DNA of 64,000 bases from the NCBI GenBank assembly GCA_947034895.1, contig OX344763.1:30875025-30939024 (forward strand). Direction: 5' to 3'. This DNA is from Rhytidiadelphus loreus. Lineage: Eukaryota; Streptophyta; Bryopsida; Hypnales; Hylocomiaceae. The notes beneath the pieces are model-generated. The model saw only the letters and a program-made list of their open reading frames with translations, had not been told where the DNA came from and made no database searches. Of the stretch, positions 20,187-33,116 are shown one piece after another (position 1 is the stretch's first letter; every line of letters starts with the position of its first letter). Both the position numbers and the translations under genes were made by a program.

Positions 20187-23100
20187 TGCTTGTTGTTGAA
20201 AAAGAACACTTACAAATCAAAACTAATAGAATGGAAATTGAAGATTTGAGCTTTCATGTAGTTATTGGAAGTTTGGTTGTAGCACTCATTTGCTACTTCA
20301 AGTTGAAGACTTGGTGGACCATTCAAGAATATGTACAATTTCATGCAATTACAAGCAATTTTTCGTGTACCGGCTTCACAATCAGAGTCAACTAACAAAA
20401 AAAACCCATGTCCAATCAATCTATCCAGGTCAATACAACTTTATTAGTTCATGCCTAAATCAAGTCATTCGAAGTAACAAAACATGTTGATTCAGGCACT
20501 ATTTTTCTCTAGTGTTTTTCAATCATAGAAGATCAAAAGTAGGTGAGAGACTCTTGACTCTTGCTACCAAGAATTAGGTTGAATGTAATTGGGGGATTTT
20601 TCAATTTGAGACATTGAGTGTGGGTTTGGAGTTCACTTCTAAAGTTAGTTAGTTAGTTAGTTTTTTTGGCTCAAGTAGGAAACCTGCCTTGGTGAAATTT
20701 GGTTCGGGTGGGAATTGGTATGATTGGATTTTCTTTTAGGATTTTAGGGTTTAGGGTTTGAAATAAGATTGACCTTGTTTTGTCAGTTTGTTTTTGAATT
20801 TGCTTTGGGGTTGTTTTATTGCATGAATGATATATTCAAATGGCGTATTTATATTGATGCTTAAACCTTTGTTATGGGACTAAACTTTGAGGCTGTATTT
20901 TATTTTGGGTTTAATGGTAAATTGGTACTATTGCAAATAGCCACTATTACAAATCTTGTAGCATGCACTAAGTGTCCTATTCAAGTTTTCATTGATTGTT
21001 TTCCCAACCCCTGACATCTCAATGGGCTTCAAGGTTCCAAGCATGGTCAATGGGTTTTACTTGTTCTCAACCAATTATATATAAAGAATGGCTAGAGAAT
21101 TTAGACTATGTCTATAGAAAGTATTGGTAATTATGGAAAGCATTATTTCAATTATATTTGAGATTTTGAGGTTCAAGCTATTTGGTATAGATTTTAGTTT
21201 TGAATTTTTTTGTGTCATTCTAACATTAGTCATTTGTAAAGTCAATGCAATTTTAGGTATCACCCCATTAGAGCACATAGACATAGTTGTGGATAGGCCT
21301 TTGGTGAAGTTGGATGCTCTACTAGATAAAATTAACAAGGAATGAGACTTTCCTCTCCAAAGTCATGTTGTACTTTAGTTGGATTTGATAAATTGGTTTA
21401 TATTCTTTCTAATTCTCCAATGATTTTTGGATTAGATCCCAATAATGAAGATGAAGTGGAGGTGACATTCCATTATGTATTAGATGATTAAATCCTATGC
21501 CTTCATTGTAGAATGTAGAAGTGTATATTAGAGACTTGTGGGTGTAGACTCTATTAATGTATATGGTTATGATACTGTGGTTCCAAAACTTTGCATTTGG
21601 TCTTACCAAATTTGATTTTAATATATAGCAATCATGACTATTAATCTTGAAATTTATCCCATTATTGATATTGGATGATTGAAAAATATGAAGATGTACT
21701 TATTTTTCTAATATTATTGCGTTTGTCCGTTCAGATTTTAATTAATGTGACCAAAGTAGACTCTTCTAGAAAGTCTATGGAATCTCATCAACCAAATGAC
21801 CATGTGACTAGACATCTATTAGCTTTGAGGATGAGACGAAAGATACTATGGATGATGTATGTCTTGATGGTGACATAGAGTTATTTGAAGATGATATTTG
21901 AAGAATAAAAAATTGGATTATGTGGCAACTACTACAAGCTTACAATTTACTATAGATGATATCTTTTGGATGCATATCCCACTATGACGGGTGGTGCAAA
22001 TGCCTGTGATTAGACCCACACTCTCCTATGATTTTAGCAAGTTGGAGCAAGAATTTGTTCATGGCTATGAAAAAGATGCTCGTGTATTTTAGACAAACAA
22101 GATCAATCTAAGATATTCACTAAGTCCAAGAAGGCAATAAGGGGACCGTTGTGAAACTCTATGAATGACAATTTCAATACCCAATTCAACTCAACTCTTA
22201 ATCAAAGCTAAGACAATTGATTGATCACAAGTTCTTTGTCTGTGGTGGTAGTCACTCACATTGCATGGATGAGCCATGATATCGCTCAACTTCACAATAT
22301 GGACAAGGCACAATATATATTTGTGGATTCCATCATTTTAGATACTAGAGGCCATATTGGCATGGCTATAGAAGTAATGCACGACATCAAAATTATAGTA
22401 AAAGAAAATCATTTAAGCTTGTCGATGTTAATGCCTACAATAAGTGTAATGCCTTCAATAAGTCTGATTAATCCATATTTATTAGGCTACACATTGCCAT
22501 ATTCTAGCTTTGGAAGAAGATAAGTTAGTATTTGACTTTTTCTTGCTTCCTTCATCTATATATTAGTAGTTGTTGAGAAGCAAATTGCAAAGCTCTATAA
22601 TTGTTTTTGTTGATCTAGACAATGAGGACATAGAGGTTCTACACATCGTGAAGAAATCCAGATTTAGTAAATAAGTTTCCCTTTAATCTTGTGAATTGCA
22701 ACTCTAAGTTTTATCACACTATATAGTTGGTTTTAATGTGTGTGTTTTTTGGGGTTTTTTTTTTGTAGGTAAGCTATAAAAATGAACAAACCAAAACATC
22801 AACCGCTCTTTGCAGATGAGGGATTTTCCTTATTTCCTCTAAAGCTTTTCAACTCTCGGTCTTTATGGAGGAAATTTCTAGACAATTTGCAACCCAAAAT
22901 CCTAAACCAACTTTAAGAGCCCATTCAATAGATTCTCGTGTTTTGAAGTTTGTAGATGACTCTACTAAGGAGTTTAATAGTGAACCATTAAACATTGATA
23001 ATAGCTCAATATATGCATCTTCTAGCAATGTTCTTTTTGAAGATGCACCTTAAATCCTAGTTGTAATATTATATTGATGTATTTTGAGTACATTATGTAT

Positions 23101-24719
23101 TGTATTTTTTGATCCCATATGATATAGCTTGTCAAATTTTGTAATCACAAAGTCTCAATTGACATATATTTTTATGTTAATGAACTGTAAATACTAAAAA
23201 TCTCTAAACTACGATTATAGGCCTAAACCCAATCAACACAAAAAATACTTAAAAAATTGAAGGCTCACAAGCTATTGGATTCATGCTCAAAGGCTCACAA
23301 AATAATACCCTTGTTGAGAATTGTTGTCAGGTCAAGAGAAAACAACACCCCTATTTCTTTGCAAAAGACTCATGAATCCTAATGTTGACTTAAAATTGAA
23401 AAGGGATAAAAATCCATCTTCTGGAGTTCATTTTTTCTAAGAAAATTAGAAAAGTAACTAGCCTAGGCTCTTTAATAGGTATGATGGAGCAAGAAAAGAC
23501 TTTGCTTGGACCTCATTCTAATTTCGTATGCCCCCCAAACACCAAATAACTCTATGAATTTTCTTCAATTTTGCCGATTTTGAAGAATATTTTTACTTCT
23601 AGATGTCTAAATGTCATGAAACTTGTTATAGGGTGTTATTAACATAAAAGAATATATTTTGATTTTTAGTGAGATTATATTGCACCCCGGCCCCCGGGTA
23701 ATTTCTATGAATTTTCCATCGTGAATTTGGGCGGTTGACCATCCGGAAGAGGATCTTTTGAGTATCAAAAAATTTCAAATTTTTTTGTGGAACCTCACAT
23801 GGAATTTCAAAAAGGATTTTCAAGCTCATATTTTTACTTTGAACATGTGAAGAAGGGGAATCAAATCCCGATATCTCCTTTAATTATTGGTGAATAGAAA
23901 ATCTTTCATACGGAAGGAAATCTTGGCAAACTAATCTCACCGTTGAACTTCTAGCATGATGTCTACCTTAGAACATCATACCCCGGCCATAGATGCCCTC
24001 CAATAGTCCATCTTGAGTTCTTTTTACCTATAGGCTAATAATTGGGGTTTCTATTATTTCCTGCAATCAAATAGGAAATTGAAACCTCGATCTCTTTGGG
24101 AATAAATCTGGGGTTCTTATATAGGTTTCCTTGGACCAATTTACCCATGATTTGTCACATGCAAGTTAGGTTTAGGCAATTTGTACAAAATATCCATAAT
24201 TTTTACAATGTACATGCAAGATTTCTACCCTATTTACATGCGGGATTTGGGCACCAATTGGAGAAAACATTCTATTTAGGACCAAATTCTATATTGACAT
24301 GTGACATACCTATTTTGGTTTTACACTCTCTTTTGGACTTTTTGTATATAAAATTACACACAAACTCACAAAAAAGAAAAAGAAAATCATGAGTCTCAAG
24401 TAACAAATTAGGAGCTCACACATATTTTACTTGCCATAGTACAAGAAACTAGAGTAATAATGCTTATTATTTTGAATGAAGTTGGAAAATAAATCAAAAA
24501 CAGTCTTGCAAAATGATTCATGACATGATAGCAATAGCAAAATATTAAAAGAAAGAAACATCAAATTAATAATAAAATAGAATAAACTTACCAAATTTTC
24601 ATCGAACAAAGCAACATCTTAATCACAAAACATCAAGTGTGATAGCAAATACAAGTGTAAAACAAGAGTGCAACACACAACTTTGAACAAAAGAGCAAGA
24701 ACGTAGGACACAATTTCAA
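20187..24719. other. AT-rich DNA beyond the 17.8-kb unit, no intact gene
   Basis: Apart from a decayed coding region (21960-22520) and a (GTTA)n-like run near 20645, I see no gene, RNA or clear terminus. Open frames do not exceed 100 codons in 20300-24700. Confidence 0.55.
21960..22520 (+). pseudogene. Decayed plant repeat ORF
   Basis: Residual coding sequence is visible on the plus strand but interrupted by stops and frame changes. One piece near 22003-22090 reads MPVIRPTLSYDFSKLEQEFV. Another at 22221-22523 reads HIAWMSHDIAQLHNMDKAQY and then VDSIILDTRGHIGMAIEVMH. The wording looks like a real protein because amino-acid choice is non-random and charged and hydrophobic residues alternate. 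I think related repeat proteins occur in non-seed plants, but I cannot name the family. Confidence 0.35.
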
Positions 24720-27432
24720 GTAACAAGCCTGGGGAGATCACTTAGTGTATCTAAAAGTAACCATGTGTATTAAAGTGATTTTTTGACTCCCTATATACTT
24801 TTTAATAAACTATAATTTCAACCTACAATTTTGTGCTTTGTTTAATAATGATTATAGGTTTCTATTGCCAAAAATTCCCAATTCAAATAACATGTGAAAT
24901 GATTTATAAAATAGGTTGAAAAATGAACTAAAATAGCATATTTATTAACTCAAATATTTATAGAGAACACATTTGGATGACCATTTCATCAATATTCAAG
25001 AAAAATTAACTTTCAATAGAAAGTTATTTTCAAGAATTTTTTGTTCATTTTTTAGACAATTTTTTCTTATATAAAATAGGGGTGTGAAAGTTATTTTCAG
25101 CTCTACAGTCAGTACACTGTATTTTTTTACTTCAAAAACTTGTAACTAATTATAATTAAAGAATAAAATTATCAATAATTCAAAACATAAACTTTCAAAG
25201 TAGGAAAATATATTGATATTTTATTTTTCTCCTTTTATTTAAATTTTAGAATATAAGATAAGGGGTCTAAAATCTTAATGCACATAGTTTCTAAATGGAC
25301 ACTCTAAGTGATCCAGGGTTGTAATATCGGACGGTCGTCCGGTTTGCCCGTCCGTCCGGTTCGCCCGTCCGATAGAGGTCTCGCCCGTCCGATGTGGTCA
25401 ACACTAAAGTTGACTTTTTTTAACGCTTAAAGGACCGTCACTATGTTTTCACCAAAAACTCTCTAAAACTGTCATTTCTAGTACAACTACCAAAATTTTG
25501 ATCAAAAACTTTTTTTGACATATCTAACCGTAGGATGTTGTATTATATAGTATCAAAAACTTGTGGTAAAAATTTCAGACATTTCCACCAGGTGGATTGC
25601 AAGATATAAGCATTCAAAATTTGAAATTAACTAAAATCATTTTTTTGACCCTGCGAAAAGCAGGGCAGCTGCACTTCACAAGCTCACATTTCTATGAAAA
25701 AATGATCTAAATGGTGGTGCTTCTTTGGATTTGTTTTCCTAGACAAGTTGGCCACATGCTTGAAAAATTTCAGATCATTTAGAATAGTACAACATATAGG
25801 AAAAAAATAGTAAGTAGGTAGTACTAGAGAATGATTAAAAATACTAAATTATTTACAATTTAAATATGGAATTGAAAATTTACAATTCCAATGGTCAAAA
25901 TGTTGTAATAATGTATGTACATCCTATAATTTTATTTTTGTCCAAAAATATTGAAAATTGGATAAGATAAAGGATGTCAAAGTTTATTTTAGAGCATGAA
26001 ATCCAAAACTGCCCGCAAACAGAAAATCCTCATAATTTTTGACTCATTGATCAAAACGGAATGATTCTAAGCTTTTTGTGTATATCAAACTCTAGAAAAT
26101 CAATTCAAACATAATTAGTTGTTTGCTACTTTGTTTACTACACATTCATAAATTCACAGAAGTCATACAATATTACAATTGTCATGATGGAAGAAAGACC
26201 AAATTGCATATTACAAGATTTTCACCATATGTCCGTATCTTTATGTATGAAATTTGTACCAACCGTGAAATACACATGCTTGATGCTCTTCTAAACAAAA
26301 ATGTGTCATCATGTCATCATGTATCTGAGCAATAATGTATCATCATGTTTTGCATTTGAGAGTAGAAATGGGAGTTCATTATATATTTATATGCATATGA
26401 AGTGGTACTGTGGTAGAATCACTAGGATGTACAACAACGCACATGAGAATGATGAGGTATATAAATTAAAATTAGTACTCAAGAGTTCCATTCCCGGGGG
26501 GAACACTTACGGTTTTTAGAAAACTACGTGAGTTAAAAGATAGGGTTCATTTAATTCAAAGGGGGCAAATTTTATATAATTTGTAGAGCTACTATAAGGT
26601 TCATGAAATGCTACACACTCTAATATATATAAATTAGGGTATGTAAAAACATCATATAATAGGAATTTTTATTAATAAGTTAGCCTTGACAAATAGAAGT
26701 CATGCAAATTTTTCATGATATGATGAGTATAGATGTAGACAAATAATTTCATATAGGTGATAAAATGGACATATTCAAGAAAATCTATGATGAAAGGCGG
26801 TCCACTAAAATTGTGCCATGGTACTTGTAGTGTATATATAAAAACAAACTAAATGTAAATGTAAGACATCAACTAAAAGTGGAAAAATTGTCACATTGTA
26901 TGAATAGGAAGATTTACCTTAGTGGGTTCAACAAACTAAAAATTGTACAATATGAAGATAGAATTAATAGTTCATTTAACTCTAAGCTTTGAAGCCATAA
27001 GGTAGCAACGCCCATAACCATTAGTGTACCCATACTTCGATAGTAGAGTTCCCTTAAAGTGTCTCCAAATGTACTTTGAAACCGTGCCAATTCTTAATTG
27101 TGGTTGGTAGGCTCTAATTTTTTTAGATTTTAGAACTACAATCAAGGCAACTTTAGTAGAGTGTGGTTTAGGGTGCCTTAGTGAGTTCTACTTTGAAAAT
27201 TCACAGAAATTAGATGCCTTATCCAAAAATTCTAATTTTTTTTTAAATTCATGATTTTCAGTTGCTAGTACTAAAAAAATATTTTTTCTAGAAAAAAGTG
27301 CCTCCAACTATGTTGAATTGCTTAATTTGATAGTTATGAGTGTTACTACCTTATGTGTTAATCACACTCATATTGAATGAGATTTTCATGGAATAGTTTC
27401 ATTAGGAATTCTAAAGTGTTCAATGTTATTAA

Positions 27433-28290
27433 CCCCTAAAGACTAGAGGGTGTTTTGGAAGAGGAAGAATCCAAAATTGCTAATTTTGATGCATTGTCTA
27501 AAATAAAAAATTATTTGAAAAAAATCCAATTGTATAAAAGTGTATTATGTAGTTATAACAACGTGTAGAAACAATTTCAGCCCATTTGACCATGTGGATT
27601 GAAAGATTATAATGTTTGAAGTGAGAAAAAAAATCTTTATTTTCATTCTTGCAAACTAGGATCAACAAACTTCAAGCCCTCTTAGAGTAAAATATTTGGT
27701 CTACACAAAAATGAGGATTTTGACTATTCATAAATATATGATGTTGGATTCACTCATAAAAAATCTGAATCAACTTGCAATGCAAAGAGGTTAAATGCAT
27801 TGGCAATACACTAGTCTTTTTTTGATGATTTCTTGTGCAATGAGATATTTTTTAATTTGGAATCCAAATGGTTAAAAATTAGAGACAAATATTTAGAATA
27901 TTTGGGAAAATTTTCAAAAACTTTGACTTCACATATTGCAAGATAATAGGGCTTGAGGTTAGAAGAAAAGGTTATTTTTCTTGAAGCCACCCTAACATAG
28001 CTAATAAAGTTTGACTCCTTTGAGAATGTGATTTGAGAACTAAATTACTTTTGATAATTGTATGCCAAATTTCAATAGTTGATGAGATTTTTTGCAAAAG
28101 ACGCCCCAAAGATGCTCAAATTGCAAGGGCTACCAAAAAAATTTAGAGCAGAAAGAAATTATATTTCCACTAAGAAGATACATGTTCACATCTTGTGTCA
28201 AAATTTTATGAACATTTGACCAAAATTGACTTCATAGGGACCTACCCAAAGTTTCAATTGTTCATTCAATGGACAATTGGCCTTTATGGG
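27433..28290. mobile_element. Decayed piggyBac-like MITE, TTAA-flanked
   Basis: CCCCTAAAG follows TTAA at 27429-27432, and CAATTGGCCTTTATGGG precedes TTAA at 28291-28294. The inner right end resembles the better preserved copies at 46.6 and 47.9 kb. The right terminus has several substitutions, so this is an old copy inside the hAT-like element. Confidence 0.6.
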
Positions 28291-29289
28291 TTAAAAATTG
28301 CCACTTAAATTCAATTGATTATTGTTAATTTCACAATGTCTACCCCATACATAGTTGCAGTAGATGGAAGAGAAAATTTGTGAAGAAGGGTGGGGGTGGG
28401 AGGAAATTGGACATTTAAATTTTATATGTAAGATAGATCCATTTCAAAACTTACATGAATGAATTTATAAAAACTATAGGGTATTGGAAATATGCCCTTT
28501 TTAGCTTTTTATGTAAAAATACGGTCATCTTAAATGCAATAATTAAGGTAGGATAGCCCCACATAAAATACCCTCTTAACTCAGGTGTATACCTTAAATT
28601 ACAAGGAGTGATCCCCCCGAGTTTCAAAACTTTGTTTCCTTTCCAAATCCTTGTAGCCTCTATTTTCAAAAATAACCCTTAAACTACATTTGAATACATT
28701 ATAATACATTAATGATGTGAATTCAAAACCCTTGTAGATCAAATTATCAAAAATAATTGAGAAGTATTAGAACTCTACAAAATATAACTTGTGTTTCATT
28801 TTTTTAGGGAACTCCAAACCCTTTTAGTTTCTATTTGGAGAACTCTAAAATTCATCCTTTAAGTCTTCAACTTGAATTTAAAAAAATGTGTACCTTGTTT
28901 TCCGTTACGAATCCAAAAACTTCTAGCATTTAATTATATTTGTTTTCTTGAAAGTGTGCAAGTTAGTTTTAATTTTCTAGAAATCTCATTTTTTGGGTGT
29001 GGGGACTATTTCTCAAGTCCTTGGAGAAGCGAAGAAGGACAAGGGCGACACATGAAAGGAGACACATCCTTCCATGAATTGTCTTTCAACTCAAAAAGTA
29101 GTTGGACCTCTTAATACAACCATTGACTTCAAGATATTCCCCGGGCTCAAATTAATGGCTAACTACATTAATTGGTTTTCCACTTTCCCTCTCTCCATGA
29201 GAAGGAAGAATCCCATACCAATTTCAAATTTGAAGGTCAATTTCACTCCCCCCCATTGTTGGTGGATGGAATTCTTCCATATTTTTTCC

Positions 29290-29530
29290 TCCGAGGGTCA
29301 AGGCGTGGACGTGTGGATAGGGGCGTGGACGTGTGGACAGGGGCGTGAACGTGTGGACAAGGGCGTGGACGTCTGGACAGGGTGTGGACGTCTCGTCAGG
29401 GCGTGGACGTCCACTCAAAATTCCAATTTTAAAGCAAGTCTTCAACTCCCTCCTTCAACTCCCTCCAAGCCAATTTTGAACTCTCTCCAAGCCAATTTTG
29501 AACTCCCTCCAAGCCAATTTTGAACTCCCT
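29290..29530. repeat. Two adjoining minisatellites
   Basis: At 29295-29410 a unit of about 18 bp (GGGCGTGGACGTGTGGACA and variants) repeats about six times. At 29440-29530 a 24-bp unit built on CTCCCTCCAAGCCAATTTTG repeats about four times. The open frames here follow from the repeats. Confidence 0.8.
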
Positions 29531-29575
29531 CCAAGGGTTCGAAGATTCCATGACCAAAATAATTAAATAAACTGT

Positions 29576-30290
29576 TGACCATGAATTAAAAAATCACTTA
29601 ACTAGTATTTCATTTCAATACCCACCCCTCCTAAGTCCTAAACTTTAGAGTTTAGAATTCTAGGATCCCATTACACAAATTAAAGGGTGGAGTCCAATGA
29701 TTGAATATTTGAAATCGTAAACAATTTGGGTAATGCTTCATTTCATTCCCAAAGACCCAAACCACTTTGCTATCCCATACGCAAAATAAACCATTGCCCT
29801 TGAATTAAAAAACCACTTAACTAGTATTTAATTTCAATACCCACCCCTCCTAAGTCCTAGACTTTAGAGTTTAGAGTTTTAGGATCCCATTACACAAATT
29901 AAAGGGTGATGTCTAATGATTGAATATTTGAAATCATAAACAATTTGGGTAATGCTTCATTTCATTCCCAAAGACCCAAATTGCTTTGCTATCCCCATAT
30001 GCAAAATAAACCATTGCCTTTGAATTAAAAAATTACTTAACTAGTATTTCATTTCAATACCCACCCCTCCTAAGTCCTAGACTTTAGAGTTTAGAGTTTT
30101 AGGATCCCATTACACAAATTAAAGGGTGATGTCTAATGATTGAATATTTGAAATCATAAACAATTTGGGTAATGCTTCATTTCATTCCCAAAGACCCAAA
30201 TTGCTTTGCTATCCCCATATGCAAAATAAACCATTGCCCTTGAATTAAAAAATTACTTAACTAGTATTTCATTTCAATACCCACCCCTTT
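29576..30290. repeat. 220-bp tandem array, 3.3 copies
   Basis: The word CCCACCCCTCCTAAGTCCTA starts at 29621, 29840 and 30060, and a truncated fourth copy starts at 30280 (spacing 219-220 bp). Copies two and three are almost identical over 200 bp, so part of the expansion is recent compared with the surrounding sequence. Confidence 0.9.
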
Positions 30291-31839
30291 TATTTTTCCC
30301 ATTACAAGAATTTGTTGTTAAAGTCTTCAAGACCTAAATCCTTGTAGCCTTTTTTTCCGGAAAAAAAACCTTCAAGCATATTTTAAAGCATTATAATTTG
30401 TATTTGATTTAAATCTGAAACCTTGTAGCTTCGTATTGAAAAAACAAAGACTTAAACCAAAACCTTGAGAAGTATACATTGGTAATGGTTTGATTTGTAA
30501 ACTTCAAATCCAAAATCACAAATACCTTTTCTTTAGAAGAATAAAATATAAACCCTTGAACTCGAATTAAAAAAAATATGTACCTTGACTTTCATTAGGA
30601 CTCCAAACCCTTTGGGATTTTTTTCATACAAATTTTGTCCTTCTTGTTTGGAAGTTCAATTTCATTTTCTAATTTTTTTTTGGTTTCCAACTTTACATGG
30701 GTCCTACTTCTCAAGTGCTTGATGAAGGCAAGAAATTGAAGTCCGGCCTCAAGAAGGGAGTGACGTGCTTCAATATGTTGTCTTTGAACTCAAAAAGTGG
30801 TTGGACCTCTTAATGTAGCCATTGACTTGAAGATATTCCCCGTGCTCAAATTAAGGGTTGACTACATTAATTGGTTCTCCTTCCTTTATGGGAAGGAAGA
30901 ATCTTATGACTAAATTCATACCAAAGTTTAGTGTGGGACCTCCGCGGCATTATAAACTTGTTTTTGAAGGGATTTCCAAACCCTTATAACCCATACTTAC
31001 AACTTGAAGCCCTTGAACTACAAGTACATAACATTTAACTTGTATTTGATTTGAATTTTAAATACTTGCAGCAACAATTTACCAACACCATAAAGCCTTC
31101 AAGTCTTCAACTATAACTAAACAAAACATAACTTCTATTTGATTTGAAATCCAAACCCTTGTAGCATCTAGTAACAAGACTAAAGCTTTGAACTTACTTC
31201 CAAACTACTTGCATTTTGTTTCCTTTCCAAATCCTTGTAGCTTCTATTTTCAAAAATAAACCCTTCAACTACATTTGAATACATTGTAATACATTAATGA
31301 TGTGAATTCCAAACCCTTGTAGCCCCTATTACCAAAAATAAACCCATCGAATTAGAAGTCTACAAAATATAACTTGTGTTTGATTTGTTTTTTGAGCTCT
31401 AAACCCTTTTAGTTTCTATTTGGAGAATTAAAAAATGCATCTTTCAACTTGAATTTTTTTAAATGTGTACCTTGTCATCCATTAGAAATCCAAAAACTTC
31501 TAGCATCCAATTCATTTTTTTTTGGGCAAGTGTACAAGTTAATTTTCACTTTCTGAAATCTACTTTTTTATAGGTGGGAACTAGTTCTCAAGTCCTTGGG
31601 GAAGCCAAGAAGGCCAAGTGAGGCACAAGAAAGGAGCCACATCCTTCCATGAATTGTCTTTGAACTAAAAAAGTAGTTGGACCTCTTCATGCAGCCATTG
31701 ACTTGTTAATATTCCCCAAGCTCAAGTTAAAGGCTGACTACATTAATGGTTTCCCCCTCTCCATAGGAAGGAGGAATCCCATGCCAATTTCAAATGTGAA
31801 GCCGAAGTTCAACCCCCCTTTGTTGTCCTCCTTCATGTC

Positions 31840-31995
31840 CGCGCCCTGACAAGAAGTCCCCGCCCCTACGTCCGCGCCCTGACAAGAAGTCCCCGCCCCT
31901 ACGTCCCCACCCTGACTAGAAGTCCTCGCCCTGACCAGAAGTCCCCGCCTTGACCAGAAGTCCCCGCCCTGACCAGAAGTCCACGCCCTGATTCC
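31840..31995. repeat. GC-rich minisatellite near the right end of the hAT-like element
   Basis: Units of about 19-33 bp built on CGCCCTGACCAGAAGTCCC repeat about seven times, the first ones with an extra CCCTACGTC segment. The sequence partly mirrors the GGGCGTGGACG repeats at 29.3 kb on the other strand. Confidence 0.8.
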
Positions 31996-32169
31996 AACGT
32001 GGACAGCCACGCTGGAAGCGACTTTTCACTTGGAAAATTTCCATAGCTTCAAAAATGAATGGTGTCCGGAGTGCCCGAACTGTCCGTTTGTCCGGTCCGG
32101 TTCGCCCGTCCGATCACTCTGACCCGTCCGGTATGACAACCCTGTAAGTGATCTCCCCGGGGTAACAAG

Positions 32170-33047
32170 ATGAGAACAAAATGACTTGGATCATATAACA
32201 TTAGTTATACTATGCCTTTTGCAAGAAGATCCAAGAGAAGATCACTTATTCTTTAACTATTAAAAAAAAAAAACTTCAAATTTAATTATGTTGCCATCGA
32301 AGCCTAAATGTCACATCTCAAAGTTGCATGCCATTGACCACATTAGCCATTGGATGTCTTGTATGGCATGGTAAACTACAACTAAGGTAGCATCACCCAT
32401 AAGCATGATTGTCTCCATGGACGTGACCTATTTATGTACCCATATCTGTGGTTAAAGGTTCCATGATTGGCAACAATGGAAAAGTGCTTGTGATGGGTGC
32501 ATTGTGCAACGGGTTATGGTGTCAATGGATTTGGAGATAAGTTCATTGAATGACGGATCTTAGTACTACAATGCATTAATGAAAAAAATGGGAAGCTGAA
32601 TGGGGAGGTGGTTTAATTTAATTTGTATGGTGGCCATGGGTCTCTTAATAACATTTAAACGATCAATCTGTACTGATCAAGGGCGGAATGGAAGCAAATA
32701 TGGGATGCACCCTGTCAGTTTTACATGCCATTCCTGCCATTATTTGCATCTGAAAGTGGCGACTAGGTATTACTAGGCATCGACTGAAGCATCCAAAAGT
32801 GGCGACTGGGAAATAAAAGCATGTAGTTTTAGGTTACATCTAGAGCAATTTGGTGATTAAAGACTTTGGTTTAAGGTTAATTGTGTATGTGGCTCATTAA
32901 TTACAAGCATTCACTGAAGCTTCAACGGCGAAGCGGCTCCTTGGTAATGGTATCATGAAATCAACATCCTCTCAAATTTTGTATGCATGGGAGAACGACT
33001 TACTTCGTGAGAGAGAAGTTATGGCATGCTTGGGAGTGTAGTTCACT
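32170..33047. other. Spacer with no gene seen
   Basis: Mixed-composition sequence right of the hAT-like MITE. A short repeated phrase (AGTGGCGACT, near 32754 and 32797) is the only structure I noticed. It may include the 5' flank of the pogo-type pseudogene. Confidence 0.45.
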
Positions 33048-33116
33048 GTGATTGGAAGAAGTTGGCGCCTGCTATACGACTTACACATTTGTGCAATTTT
33101 AACCAAACAAGTAGTG

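Larger units (their letters stand above)
28600..31830. repeat. Three diverged direct copies of a block of up to 600 bp
   Basis: The block at about 28630-29250 recurs at about 31210-31815 and, more diverged, at about 30330-30930. All three share a path through CTCAAGT(C/G)CTTG, TTGTCTTT(C/G)AACT, GTTGGACCTCTT and GACTACATTAAT-like words. No copy is coding. The middle part between copies is occupied by the 220-bp array. Confidence 0.7.
25314..32144. mobile_element. 6.8-kb non-autonomous hAT-like element
   Basis: The left end starts CAGGGTTGTAATATCGGACG and the right end, on the other strand, starts CAGGGTTGTCATACCGGACG. Both are flanked by TAAGTGATC (25305-25313 and 32145-32153). The duplication is 8 or 9 bp depending on where the terminus is placed; CAGGGTTG termini suggest hAT. 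Both subterminal regions are rich in CCGTCCG-type words. There is no transposase. The interior holds three diverged copies of a long direct repeat, a 220-bp array, minisatellites and an older piggyBac-like insertion. Confidence 0.82.
24728..32161. mobile_element. hAT-like MITE split by a later insertion
   Basis: The left end is CCTGGGGAGATCACTTAG (24728-24745). The right end, read on the other strand from 32161, is CCCGGGGAGATCACTTA. Both are flanked by the 8-bp direct repeat GTAACAAG (24720-24727 and 32162-32169), the duplication length typical of hAT elements. The inverted match continues imperfectly for about 50 bp. Without the 6.8-kb insertion in its right terminal repeat the element is only about 0.6 kb and has no coding capacity. 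Confidence 0.82.
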
